From CALLPQ01 sp039819545 (lineage in GTDB: Bacteria; Pseudomonadota; Alphaproteobacteria; Caulobacterales; Parvularculaceae), in the NCBI GenBank assembly GCA_039819545.1, contig JBCBRS010000003.1:1-64000 (forward strand): a stretch of DNA of 64,000 bases. Reading direction: 5' to 3'. The notes below the pieces were generated by a model. The model worked only from the letters and a program-made list of their open reading frames with translations, was not told where the DNA came from and did not search any database. Shown here piece after piece: positions 1-7,784 of the stretch; the stretch's first letter is position 1; the number at the start of each line of letters is the position of its first letter. The translations under genes were made by a program, and so were the position numbers.

Positions 1-600
1 GTCAGATTTGCGGCTGATCTTGTCGACTTCATCAATATACACAATCCCGCGCTGGGCCCGCTCCACATTATAGTCGGCAGACTGCAACAGCTTCAGAATG
101 ATGTTTTCCACATCCTCGCCCACATACCCGGCTTCGGTCAACGTCGTGGCGTCGGCCATGGTAAAGGGCACATCAAGGATACGTGCCAGCGTTTGGGCAA
201 GGAGCGTTTTACCAGAGCCGGTAGGACCAACGAGCAGGATGTTGGATTTCGCCAATTCCACATCATTGCCCTTGCCGGCATGGTTGAGGCGTTTGAAATG
301 GTTATGCACCGCCACCGCGAGCACGCGTTTGGCGTGGGCCTGACCGATCACATAATCGTCGAGGACTTTGTTGATCTGTTGCGGAGAAGGCACGCCGTCG
401 CCGGTTTTCACGAGGGACGACTTTGACTCCTCCCGGATTATGTCCATGCACAGCTCAACGCATTCGTCACAGATAAAGACAGTGGGCCCGGCAATCAGCT
501 TGCGCACTTCGTGCTGGCTTTTCCCGCAAAACGAGCAATAGAGCGTATTTTTACCGTCACCGCCGCCGCTGCTTTTTCCGCTAACTTTGCTCACCACCAT
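1..600 (-). CDS. clpX: ATP-dependent Clp protease ATP-binding subunit ClpX (3' part outside window)
   Basis: ClpX is the AAA+ unfoldase that feeds substrates into the ClpP chamber in the cytoplasm. Only the first 200 residues of a protein usually about 420 long are present; the gene runs off the left edge. The N-terminal C4 zinc finger has Cys pairs at about 22/25 and 44/47. The family linker around VIGQ follows near 84-87. Walker A GPTGSGKT lies at 125-132 and Walker B YIDEVD near 188-193. The start at position 600 gives a short glycine-rich leader before the zinc finger, as in alphaproteobacterial ClpX. clpP lies upstream on the same strand with a 242-bp gap, the usual clpP-clpX order. The gap is large enough to hold a separate clpX promoter. 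Confidence 0.97.
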   Translation of the reverse strand, partial: MVVSKVSGKSSGGGDGKNTLYCSFCGKSQHEVRKLIAGPTVFICDECVELCMDIIREESKSSLVKTGDGVPSPQQINKVLDDYVIGQAHAKRVLAVAVHNHFKRLNHAGKGNDVELAKSNILLVGPTGSGKTLLAQTLARILDVPFTMADATTLTEAGYVGEDVENIILKLLQSADYNVERAQRGIVYIDEVDKISRKSD

Positions 601-842
601 ACTCCTCTGTGGCGCCCTCGCGCCGTTCGTCTCCGCCATAATATGACGGTCTATCGATATCAGCACAAGAAGGTTTACAAAGGTCTAGGCAAGACCGTTG
701 CCTTCCAGGCATTTCACTGAAGCCCCGTCCTGTGCACCGCATTTGTGAGCCGAACTGGAACCCGCAGGCTGATCGGCCGTTGGCGGCACTGTGCAGATAT
801 AATGCCAGTCGCGACCTGCGCCCCCTACCCTGGCGGCGCCCC

Positions 843-1472
843 TTACTCTTCGCTTACCGGTGCCGTGCGTTCGGTTAACACTTTATCAATGAGACCGAAC
901 TTCACCGCCTCATCGGGGGTCATGAAGTGGTCACGATCAAGCGTTTCCTCGATTGTCTCATAGCTCTGGCCCGTGTGGTGCACATAGATCTCATTGAGCC
1001 GACGTTTGACCTCAATGATATCTTTGGCATGGCGCTCAATATCCGAGGCCTGACCCTGAAAACCACCGGATGGCTGGTGCACCATAATTCGGGAGTTGGG
1101 CAGCGAGAACCGCATGTCTTTCTCACCCGCCGTTAGCAAGAGCGAGCCCATGGATGCTGCCATACCGGTACACATCGTCGAGACCGCAGGGCGGATGTAG
1201 CGAATGGTGTCATACATGGCGAGCCCCGCCGACACCGACCCACCCGGCGAATTGATATAAAGATTGATCTCTTTCTTGGGGTTTTCCGCCTCAAGGAACA
1301 GAAGTTGAGCCACGACACTGGTGGCCATGGCATCGTTCACGGGACCCGCAATGAAAATGATGTGCTCTTTCAACAGCCGGGAATAAATATCGTAGGATCG
1401 CTCCCCGCGGCTGGTCTGCTCAATCACCATCGGCGTGAGGTAATTCTCATACATGGCAACCGGATCGTTCAT
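843..1472 (-). CDS. clpP: ATP-dependent Clp protease proteolytic subunit ClpP
   Basis: This is the serine peptidase of the Clp complex, which forms a double heptamer and degrades proteins unfolded by ClpX or ClpA. At 209 residues it has the normal family length. The catalytic triad is visible: Ser107 in GMAASMGS, His132 in MVHQPSGG and Asp181 in DRDHFM. The processing-type N-terminus (MNDPVAMYENYLTPMVIEQ) matches the classic form whose short propeptide is removed. It is followed by clpX on the same strand, the standard arrangement. The 200 bp upstream holds a GGGGGTG/CACCCCC inverted repeat at 1556-1582 but no promoter I can name with confidence. Confidence 0.98.
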   Translation of the reverse strand: MNDPVAMYENYLTPMVIEQTSRGERSYDIYSRLLKEHIIFIAGPVNDAMATSVVAQLLFLEAENPKKEINLYINSPGGSVSAGLAMYDTIRYIRPAVSTMCTGMAASMGSLLLTAGEKDMRFSLPNSRIMVHQPSGGFQGQASDIERHAKDIIEVKRRLNEIYVHHTGQSYETIEETLDRDHFMTPDEAVKFGLIDKVLTERTAPVSEE

Positions 1473-1673
1473 AAGTCCCTCATGGTGTGGAGGCGTTGGG
1501 ACAGGTCAAGAAGCCGGGCCACGCACGCATAAAAAAATTCCTACTCTGTACTATTGGGGGTGTCGGTTAAAATTCCACCCCCCGCAATGCCGCAAGGCAC
1601 ATAAATCTGATGGATTTTACCGTCACATCTGCAGCACTGGATCACCAGTTGCCAATCCACGCCACGGCGTCAG

Positions 1674-2684
1674 CTATGAGGCATAGCGGCGAATACGCGC
1701 CTGATCCTCGTGCTCGCGGGCATTTCCCGCAAAGGGCTTTTTATGCAGGCCCATATTGCGGACTGTCTGCCAAATCTGCCGGGGGTCCACATCACCGGCT
1801 CTGCCCGGTGCCGGTGCGATACGCACCACGTGACGCCCCGATACTGGCAAGTCACGGTCTTCGTACGGCGTGACAAGGACACCATCGCAGCCAACGCTCA
1901 ACGCCAGATACATTTCATCGGCCAGATCGCTCACAAAGAAACTGGCATTGCGCGCAAGCGAGGCCAACTGCAGATGGTCAGACTTGCCCGTGAGATCAAC
2001 AAGGTCCGGTGCCTCGGCGGCAATGTCATCGCCAAAATCATTGAGTGCCGCATCCCCGAGAAGAACAGGGATGATGCCCTCGGCTGACATCAGATTGGCA
2101 AGCTGCGCATACTGACTGGCGTCCATCCGCTGGCGGCTGTCATGGCTCACCAACAACAGGCCATAGGCACTATTCAGCCCGTACCAGGACGGTTGCATGT
2201 TAGCGCTGTCCTTGCGCGTATCAAGTGACCAGCCGAGCGCCGGATACCGCGACGGGGCCGTCAGATCACCGCTCGCACAGAATTTTGCCACATCGCCAAG
2301 TCGATCAACACCGGAGCGCAAGGATCGATCGGTGCGCCCGCCGCTCATGCTGACCCATTTTGGTTTTCGCCAGCCAAGTCCCGCGGACAGCCGCCGCGAG
2401 ACCTCCCCACCGCTGAGATCATAGACTTTGGAAAACCGGGTCTTGCGCACCTGATTGATCAGGTTTTGGCGGGTCGCCTTGTCGTGCAGAGGCGGGCTTG
2501 CGGCAATCTGATCGAAATAGGGAGCAGAGCGGGCAAGTCGTTCGAGCGCCTTGGTGGTCAAAAGGGAGATCGTTGCCCCCGAATGGGCCTGGCGGATCTC
2601 GTCAAAGATCGGCTCGCTCGCCACGAAGCTGGCAAGACTATCGGTCATGATGACCAGAATACGGCTGTTTTTTTGCGATGCCAC
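1674..2684 (-). CDS. glycosyltransferase family 9-like (heptosyltransferase-like) protein
   Basis: The 336-residue protein has the two-domain layout of ADP-heptose:LPS heptosyltransferases (GT9). An N-terminal Rossmann half begins ILVIMTDSLASFV, and the C-terminal half contains LLLVSHDSRQRMDASQYAQL and a DLTGKSDHLQLASLARNA segment that matches the family turn before the donor site. In typical GT9 enzymes the next motif is (N)D(S/T)GPMHLA. Here it reads SDLADEMYLALS, so the conserved Gly and His are missing and activity or donor may differ. The start lies 6 bp from the stop of the upstream glycosyltransferase gene, so the two are almost certainly co-transcribed. A role in cell-envelope polysaccharide or LPS core is inferred from family and pairing. 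Confidence 0.85.
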   Translation of the reverse strand: MASQKNSRILVIMTDSLASFVASEPIFDEIRQAHSGATISLLTTKALERLARSAPYFDQIAASPPLHDKATRQNLINQVRKTRFSKVYDLSGGEVSRRLSAGLGWRKPKWVSMSGGRTDRSLRSGVDRLGDVAKFCASGDLTAPSRYPALGWSLDTRKDSANMQPSWYGLNSAYGLLLVSHDSRQRMDASQYAQLANLMSAEGIIPVLLGDAALNDFGDDIAAEAPDLVDLTGKSDHLQLASLARNASFFVSDLADEMYLALSVGCDGVLVTPYEDRDLPVSGRHVVRIAPAPGRAGDVDPRQIWQTVRNMGLHKKPFAGNAREHEDQARIRRYAS

Positions 2685-2690
2685 GGCCCG

Positions 2691-4013
2691 TTACGCTCCT
2701 GCGTGGGAATTGGCTGCAGATGACGGGTTGCCTGACAGGGCAGCCGCATAAACAGCGAGCGTTGCAGACGTCATGGCAGCACTGGAGTAATGGCGGGTCA
2801 CATGGGTTCGCGCCGCATCACCCATGGCTTGGCGTGCCGGTGCGGTCATCGCAGAAAGCGCGGCAAGCGCGTCGGCCAGGGCATCGCTATCGCCCGGGGG
2901 AACAAGAAAACCGGTCTCGCCATGGCGCACGGTTTCGCGCGCACCGCCATGGTCGCTCGCAACGACCGGCACACCCATGGCGCCAGCTTCCACAGCCACC
3001 CGGCCAAACGCCTCCGGGCGGGTTGACGGCATGATCACCGCGTCCGCCGCCGCATAAGCCGCGGGCATATCCGCCTCATGTCCGGAAAAATGGACCAAGT
3101 CTGCGACCCCAATATCGTTTGCCAACCGCTTTAGTGCCGCCTCGAACTCAGCATGTTTTGATACCAAGCCTGAGGCATGCGCCCTGTCCCCAGACAAAGC
3201 GGCCGACCCATCACTACCACCGGCAAAAATTAACCGGAAAGTGGGCCCATGGCCAGCCTGTGTTTTCGCTATCGCGTCATTAGATAAAGCAGCGGTTGGT
3301 CGGCTGGCTAAATTCATGACCGCTTTCATCCTCGCCAGCGCCTTGAGCGCCGTTTCGTGGCCTTTCCACGCGCTGGGCCGGGCTGGCATCAAAATTACGA
3401 AAGGCGTCGTATCGGGTGCGCTGGACCGGCCCGCATGATGCCAACGCCCGGCAAGGGCCTTGTGCCGCTCCGCCGTCACCGCGCCTGGCGAAAAAGATGC
3501 AAGATCAACGCCACGGGGAATGACCACCATGCGGCGCGCGAGATCGGGCACAAGATCGCCATACCCGGAGACGATGGCCGCCGCAGTAAAGTGTGAATTC
3601 GCAATCACTGTGTCGGCGCGCACCATCACGCTGTTGTAGCGGCGCTTTAAGGCGCCACGGGCGCCATAAGCCCCGTGAAAGGTTGTCACAAACGGGCAGC
3701 CGGTTCGCCTGCTTGCCCAAAGGGCGCTCCAGGCCGGGGCGCGTGACCGGGCGTGAAAGAGATCAATCTTTTCGCGGGTTTTAAGCGCCGCCAACCGGGC
3801 CGCATTTTGCCGAACCACAAATGGATTTTTGCTCGCCACCGGCACCGTAATGACCGTACCGCCCAGCCGCTCTACCGCAGGGACAAGACGCCCGCCTTGC
3901 GTGATGACCACCGCCCGCCAGCCGTTCGCGACAATCGCCGCGGTCACGTCAAGCGTCGTTCTCTCCGCCCCGCCTTCATCAAGGGTCGGGATCAATTGCG
4001 CGATCGTTACCAT
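2691..4013 (-). CDS. glycosyltransferase family 4 (GT-B fold)
   Basis: The 440-residue protein has GT4 hallmarks: an N-terminal GGAERTTLDV motif near residue 14 and a C-terminal RPEAFGRVAVEAGAMG block that carries the E-x7-E nucleotide-sugar motif. It transfers a sugar from a nucleotide donor, probably during envelope polysaccharide assembly; the acceptor cannot be read from sequence. The open frame continues 51 codons upstream to 4166. The ATG at 4013 is preferred because the family fold starts directly after it (MVTIAQLIPTLDEGGAERT) and an AGAAGAG-like ribosome site precedes it. It is followed after 6 bp by the GT9-like gene, forming a two-gene unit. A long insertion with low-complexity sequence lies in the middle of the protein, around the start of the C-terminal domain. 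Confidence 0.93.
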   Translation of the reverse strand: MVTIAQLIPTLDEGGAERTTLDVTAAIVANGWRAVVITQGGRLVPAVERLGGTVITVPVASKNPFVVRQNAARLAALKTREKIDLFHARSRAPAWSALWASRRTGCPFVTTFHGAYGARGALKRRYNSVMVRADTVIANSHFTAAAIVSGYGDLVPDLARRMVVIPRGVDLASFSPGAVTAERHKALAGRWHHAGRSSAPDTTPFVILMPARPSAWKGHETALKALARMKAVMNLASRPTAALSNDAIAKTQAGHGPTFRLIFAGGSDGSAALSGDRAHASGLVSKHAEFEAALKRLANDIGVADLVHFSGHEADMPAAYAAADAVIMPSTRPEAFGRVAVEAGAMGVPVVASDHGGARETVRHGETGFLVPPGDSDALADALAALSAMTAPARQAMGDAARTHVTRHYSSAAMTSATLAVYAAALSGNPSSAANSHAGA

Positions 4014-4186
4014 GGCTCTTCTATCCCCCCTTGCTCGCCCCAGCGCAATGACCGCGATTGGCGCGTTTTGGAAAAGGTACCTTTGCTTGCATGTGCCGCC
4101 ACCCGATGCTTCATTTGCGCCAACTGCTGTTGGATACCAACAAGAGACTGCGCCGACGGCTCGCATACGCCCCGCAAATAGGCCCT

Positions 4187-4948
4187 ATGATGACAATTAT
4201 ATTCAATGTACAGAGCAAAATACTTATCGATGACCCACGCCTGAAACCAAAGCCTGCGGGTGATCTCCTGCCAGCTTGGAAGACATCAATAGCCGGGCGG
4301 CTTGAAAAGGGGCTGGAGCAGGGGGGTACGGTGCGATCCTGTCCAGCGATCCATGACTATTTGCATTTGGGGTACATTATTCCGCTGTGGACGGACGTTC
4401 TGGTTGAACGGGTGAGCGTTGGTGTGAACGGCCAACCCGTACGGGACCCAAAAGGTACAAAACTGTCCTGGCGCACAGCGCACGCTGCCTTCCCCCTCGA
4501 ACATCACGGCGTCGATCAGGTAAAAGGGGTCACCCCTTTAGAACCACCAGAAGGCATGCCGCTGATCATAAAACCGATTTGCCCGTGGTTAATCGAAACA
4601 CCGCCCGGATGGTCCATCCTCGTACTGCCTTTCAGCCTGCACGACAAAGACCAGACGTTGCCGCTGGAACCGGTCAGCGGTGTGGTGAATACGGATCATT
4701 GGCATCAGGTCCACGCGCCTTGCCGCTGGCAAAGCAACGAGGCGAGCGTGAAGATGAAAGCCGGAACGCCCTTTATGCATATTATCCCGTTTCGACGGGA
4801 CGAAGCGCTGGCCGCTGAATTCAAGCTGATCGACGAAGATGCCCGGCTTGCCAACCTCGCCGGGGTTTTGAACGATTTTTCCGGCGGCTATCGCAAGCAA
4901 CAAAAGGTCTATGACGCAAAACGACGCGAAGATTTGAAAGAAGACTAG
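4187..4948 (+). CDS. DUF6065-like protein of unknown function
   Basis: About 253 residues from the paired ATG codons at 4187/4190. The protein looks cytosolic, with no signal peptide or membrane segment. Segments CPAIHDYLHLGYIIPLW, ETPPGWSILVLP, PVSGVVNTDHW and AGTPFMHIIPFRRD follow the order and spacing I associate with the DUF6065 family (small beta-rich proteins found in proteobacteria and phages). That assignment is from memory of the pattern and moderately sure. No catalytic residues are known. The frame is open further upstream to 4058, but that part overlaps the divergent glycosyltransferase leader and is less convincing. The stop codon lies inside the first stem of the structured repeat at 4945-5065, so the repeat supplies the gene end. 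Confidence 0.75.
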   Translation: MMTIIFNVQSKILIDDPRLKPKPAGDLLPAWKTSIAGRLEKGLEQGGTVRSCPAIHDYLHLGYIIPLWTDVLVERVSVGVNGQPVRDPKGTKLSWRTAHAAFPLEHHGVDQVKGVTPLEPPEGMPLIIKPICPWLIETPPGWSILVLPFSLHDKDQTLPLEPVSGVVNTDHWHQVHAPCRWQSNEASVKMKAGTPFMHIIPFRRDEALAAEFKLIDEDARLANLAGVLNDFSGGYRKQQKVYDAKRREDLKED

Positions 4949-4994
4949 ACGGCGTACCCTTTTTGTTTGATCAAAAAGACAGTCTAGATTTTTT
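4945..4994 (+). terminator. Terminator-shaped hairpin within repeat copy A
   Basis: CTAGAC pairs with GTCTAG around an inner perfect 7-bp CTTTTTG/CAAAAAG hairpin, and the stem is followed after one base by TTTTTT at 4989-4994. This is the shape of a Rho-independent terminator directly at the end of the DUF6065-like gene. The stems are A/T-rich in the middle, so strength is uncertain. The TAG stop codon is part of the outer stem. Confidence 0.6.
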
Positions 4995-5065
4995 GACCTA
5001 TCGTGCGTTCGAACCCAAGTCGATGGGTGGGAACTATCGACGATTACACTTTTTTGAACGCGCTT
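4945..5065 (+). repeat. Structured interspersed repeat, copy A
   Basis: A 121-bp segment matches a second copy at 44836-44956 at about 84% by my hand alignment (18 mismatches and two single-base gaps). The two share a perfect 22-base core beginning at 5005. The left half folds as a hairpin (4959-4965 with 4972-4978) enclosed by CTAGAC/GTCTAG (4945-4950 with 4982-4987) and is followed by six T. The right half has an outer stem GTGCGTTC/GAACGCGC (5003-5010 with 5056-5063) that closes an inner TCGAT/ATCGA hairpin (5020-5024 with 5036-5040). It sits at the stop codon of the DUF6065-like gene. Function is unknown: it could be a mobile terminator, a processed RNA or a protein-binding repeat. Confidence 0.85.
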
Positions 5066-5226
5066 TGGGGGCTGACAGCAAAATCGATCCGCTCTCGAAA
5101 GCACAAAAAAACAACGCTCACCGAAGATGGACTCTGGCCGTCTGGCTCGGCTCTCAAGACAGGATTGGCGGTGATTTTGCATGGCACGGTACACGCACTG
5201 CTATCGGTAACAAGGACGCTCCCGTC

Positions 5227-7119
5227 ATGAACGCCCACACGCCAGCGCAAATTACGGGGTCGACACGGGCCCGGCGCGGTCTTTTCTTCCGGCTTTTTGG
5301 CTATAAACCGGGCTCGCTTGCCGAGATGGAGCGATTTGCGCACTGGGCCGGGACAGCATTGCTCTTTATCGCCATCGTAACGGCGCTGACACTGAGCGGC
5401 TTTGGCGAGGCGCGCATTGCGCTCGCGGCCATGGCCCTCACACCCATTTTCCTTATTAGCGTGAGCGGCGCCGTTCTCTGGCAGGTGATCCGCAGGCGGA
5501 CTGCGCGTCACGCCACCTTGCGATTTCAGCGGGCGGTTTATTTTCTGTCCTATCCGGTCACCCTTTATGCGGGGATTGCTGGTGGCTTTCTCCTGAATGC
5601 TTACACGGACAAATTTCTGGCGGTAATCCTGCTCTGGCAAAGCATGGTCGGGTTCGCGCTGGTCACCATTACCGGGCGCAACGCCCTGCAATATGGTGTA
5701 CGGATTACATTTGCTCTTTTGCCCACACTTTTATTGCTGCTACAGACGGGGGAGCCGCGGCTGTCGGTTCTTGCAATCCTCGTCTACCTTGGCGTGTATC
5801 TGGCGACCCTGATCCAACTCGACATGAGCGATACGAGCCGCCGACATCGCCGCGAAATTCTCAACATTGCCGGCGCCCGCGACCGGTCAGCCGCGCATCT
5901 CGCCCAATATTTGGCGGCGACGCGTGACTTCATCTGGTCCATTGACGCTGGCGGACGCACCGCTCGCCTGCCTGCACCCCTGTTTGCAGAAGGATCCGCC
6001 CCGCGCACGGAACGCGCAAATGCCATGAATTCACAGCCGTTTGATGCACGAGCGCTCCTCGCGCGGCTCAACCATCCCTCCCGCACGGCGCTGCGCAAAG
6101 CCTTTTTTGCCCGCGTTCCGTTTCGCGATCTGCAGATCGAAATGGCGATGACAGACGATCAGCCCCGCTGGTACGGCGTTTCTGGTGAGCCTTTCTATGA
6201 TCACACAGGGGCGTTTTCTGGGTTTCGCGGCGTTGCCATTGATATCTCCACCGCCATCCATGCGCGAAAGAAAATCAATATCTACACAGAACGCCTTGAA
6301 AGCCGCGTTGCCCGGCGCACGCAGGCCCTCGATACCGCATTGGCCGAGGCAAACACAATAATCGAGGCACAGGCGCATCGCGCTGCCTGCCACGAGGTTT
6401 TTTTTAACGCCTTACTGGACCGGCTTTCGCTCTATACCGCTGAGCCGATACCGTCCGAGCGTATACGCAATACCGCATCCCTTTTGGATATTGGTCGGGC
6501 GGTGTTAGCCCTGAACAGCGCTACGCCGTCAACGCTTGAAACAACGCACGTGCCGCGCGAGCGCATGACGGCCCCGGGCGATCAGCTTTTTTATGTTGAC
6601 GATATGATGCGGGCCACAATGGTGGCCGGTCAATATCAGCATCTTGCGGGCGGAGTGCCCATGGACATTGACCGGCTTTGCGGGGAGCAGGTTTTCGGCA
6701 ATCCCGATCATTGGTCGCTGGCGTTGAGGCTTGCCACATATGCCCTTCTCGGAAACGCCAATACATCCGTCGCAAACCCGGCACTTTGCCTGACGGCGGG
6801 CCGTGCCGATGACGGCGTGGTGATTGCAATCAAGCGCCATTATGAAAGCGAACTCGACAGGCTTGCCCCTGCCCTTCATCGACAAGATCAACATTTTGTA
6901 CCGTTGGACAAAGCCTACCCGGTCGAACCAACCCGGTTGATCCGTAGTATGACGAAAACGCTTCTCGGCGATAGCAAGACCTCCGAACCGGTGTCCCTCG
7001 CGATACCCTTGGCGCGTGCTCTGGTGGAAGAACAGGGTGGTCAGGTACGGGTTGCCGATGATGGGGCCATCGAACTCCTGATCCCGCGCGTGCGCTTGAT
7101 GGGGCGGCTGATCGCCTGA
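5227..7119 (+). CDS. Membrane PAS-domain protein with degenerate histidine-kinase C-terminus
   Basis: The 630-residue protein starts at the ATG at 5227, which has AAGGA about 10 bases upstream; the open frame before it crosses the repeat. About six membrane helices occupy residues 35-200. A PAS-like domain follows at roughly 215-345, ending with GFRGVAIDISTAIHARKK. Next come a coiled coil (TERLESRVARRTQALDTALAEA) and a region aligned with HisKA/HATPase. The usual H-box (HELRTPL) is absent. In the ATPase part an N-box-like LLGNAN and the final ALVEEQGGQVRV strand remain, but the G1 (DxGxG) and G2 (GxGLGL) glycine motifs are lost. It therefore looks like a sensor kinase that lost catalysis and may act as a scaffold or sensor. 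No response regulator gene is adjacent. Confidence 0.8.
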   Translation: MNAHTPAQITGSTRARRGLFFRLFGYKPGSLAEMERFAHWAGTALLFIAIVTALTLSGFGEARIALAAMALTPIFLISVSGAVLWQVIRRRTARHATLRFQRAVYFLSYPVTLYAGIAGGFLLNAYTDKFLAVILLWQSMVGFALVTITGRNALQYGVRITFALLPTLLLLLQTGEPRLSVLAILVYLGVYLATLIQLDMSDTSRRHRREILNIAGARDRSAAHLAQYLAATRDFIWSIDAGGRTARLPAPLFAEGSAPRTERANAMNSQPFDARALLARLNHPSRTALRKAFFARVPFRDLQIEMAMTDDQPRWYGVSGEPFYDHTGAFSGFRGVAIDISTAIHARKKINIYTERLESRVARRTQALDTALAEANTIIEAQAHRAACHEVFFNALLDRLSLYTAEPIPSERIRNTASLLDIGRAVLALNSATPSTLETTHVPRERMTAPGDQLFYVDDMMRATMVAGQYQHLAGGVPMDIDRLCGEQVFGNPDHWSLALRLATYALLGNANTSVANPALCLTAGRADDGVVIAIKRHYESELDRLAPALHRQDQHFVPLDKAYPVEPTRLIRSMTKTLLGDSKTSEPVSLAIPLARALVEEQGGQVRVADDGAIELLIPRVRLMGRLIA

Positions 7120-7203
7120 GACCGCTTGGTGCAATGAATGCCCCTTCAGTTTCGTGCTGCCATCTTCTACAAAGAAAACCGCAAGCGTAGCGAGGAGACG
7201 ATC

Positions 7204-7761
7204 ATGACCGACCGGCTGACAGTTATTACCACGCGGGGCGGGGATCAGGGCGAGACATCCCTGGGCGATGGGACCCGCGTGCCAAAAACGCACGCACGCG
7301 TTGGGCTCCTTGGCAGCGTTGATAGCCTCAATAGCTGGATCGGTGTTGTCCTCTCCCACCTGCCGGGCGAGGCGGTTCGCGAAACCCTTGAAGGGGTACA
7401 GCATGATCTGTTTGATCTGGGCGGCTGTTTGTGTTTCCCCGGCACCGCACTTTTGTCCGAGGCCCATGTCTTGCGGCTTGATCAGGCAAGCGCGTCGATG
7501 AATGAGGCGTTGGCGCCCCTCAAAGAGTTTATTCTACCGGGGGGTAGCCCGCTCCTCACGTGGCTTCATGTGGCCCGTACGCAAGCGCGCGAAACGGAGC
7601 GCGACTTTGTGGCCTTTGATCAGGAGCCAGAGGATCATGTGAAGTTTGCGCGGCAATATCTGAACCGTCTGTCGGACTTTCTGTTCATTGCCGCCCGCGC
7701 CGAGGCCCGCCGAACCGGTGTGCAGGAAACCCTTTGGGAAAAAGGAAAATCCGTATCGTGA
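7204..7761 (+). CDS. pduO: PduO-type ATP:cob(I)alamin adenosyltransferase
   Basis: This cytosolic enzyme moves the 5'-deoxyadenosyl group from ATP to cob(I)alamin to make adenosylcobalamin. At 185 residues it has family length. The N-terminal ATP-binding motif reads TTRGGDQGETSLGDG, and the catalytic Arg/Glu helix reads RTQARETERDF, followed by the YLNRLSDFLFIAAR signature. The ATG at 7204 has CGAGGAG just upstream and places the motif near the N-terminus; the frame is open 66 bases further up but that stretch is not family-like. The gene is not next to other cobalamin genes, which is common for a salvage enzyme serving B12-dependent mutases or ribonucleotide reductase elsewhere. Confidence 0.93.
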   Translation: MTDRLTVITTRGGDQGETSLGDGTRVPKTHARVGLLGSVDSLNSWIGVVLSHLPGEAVRETLEGVQHDLFDLGGCLCFPGTALLSEAHVLRLDQASASMNEALAPLKEFILPGGSPLLTWLHVARTQARETERDFVAFDQEPEDHVKFARQYLNRLSDFLFIAARAEARRTGVQETLWEKGKSVS

Positions 7762-7784
7762 TGATTGGCTATTGCTTGTGTGGT

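Noticed and set aside
757..781. GGAAC, 17 bases, GTT, resembling an EcfG-type stress promoter
   Set aside because: It points toward the antisense strand of clpP with no gene to drive, and a match this short is expected by chance.
1556..1582. Inverted repeat GGGGGTG/CACCCCC as terminator of the glycosyltransferase transcript
   Set aside because: No T-run follows on the minus strand directly after the stem, and it lies about 90 bp past the gene end in the clpP upstream region, so the role is unclear.
5000..5013. Shared TCGTGCGTTCGAA between repeat copy A and the tRNA-Gly T arm, suggesting a tRNA-derived repeat
   Set aside because: The flanking bases in the repeat cannot form a T stem, copy B differs by a base, and no acceptor or anticodon arm is present.
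6529..7467. A 312-codon minus-strand frame opposite the pseudokinase and adenosyltransferase
   Set aside because: It spans two real plus-strand genes and shows no domain.
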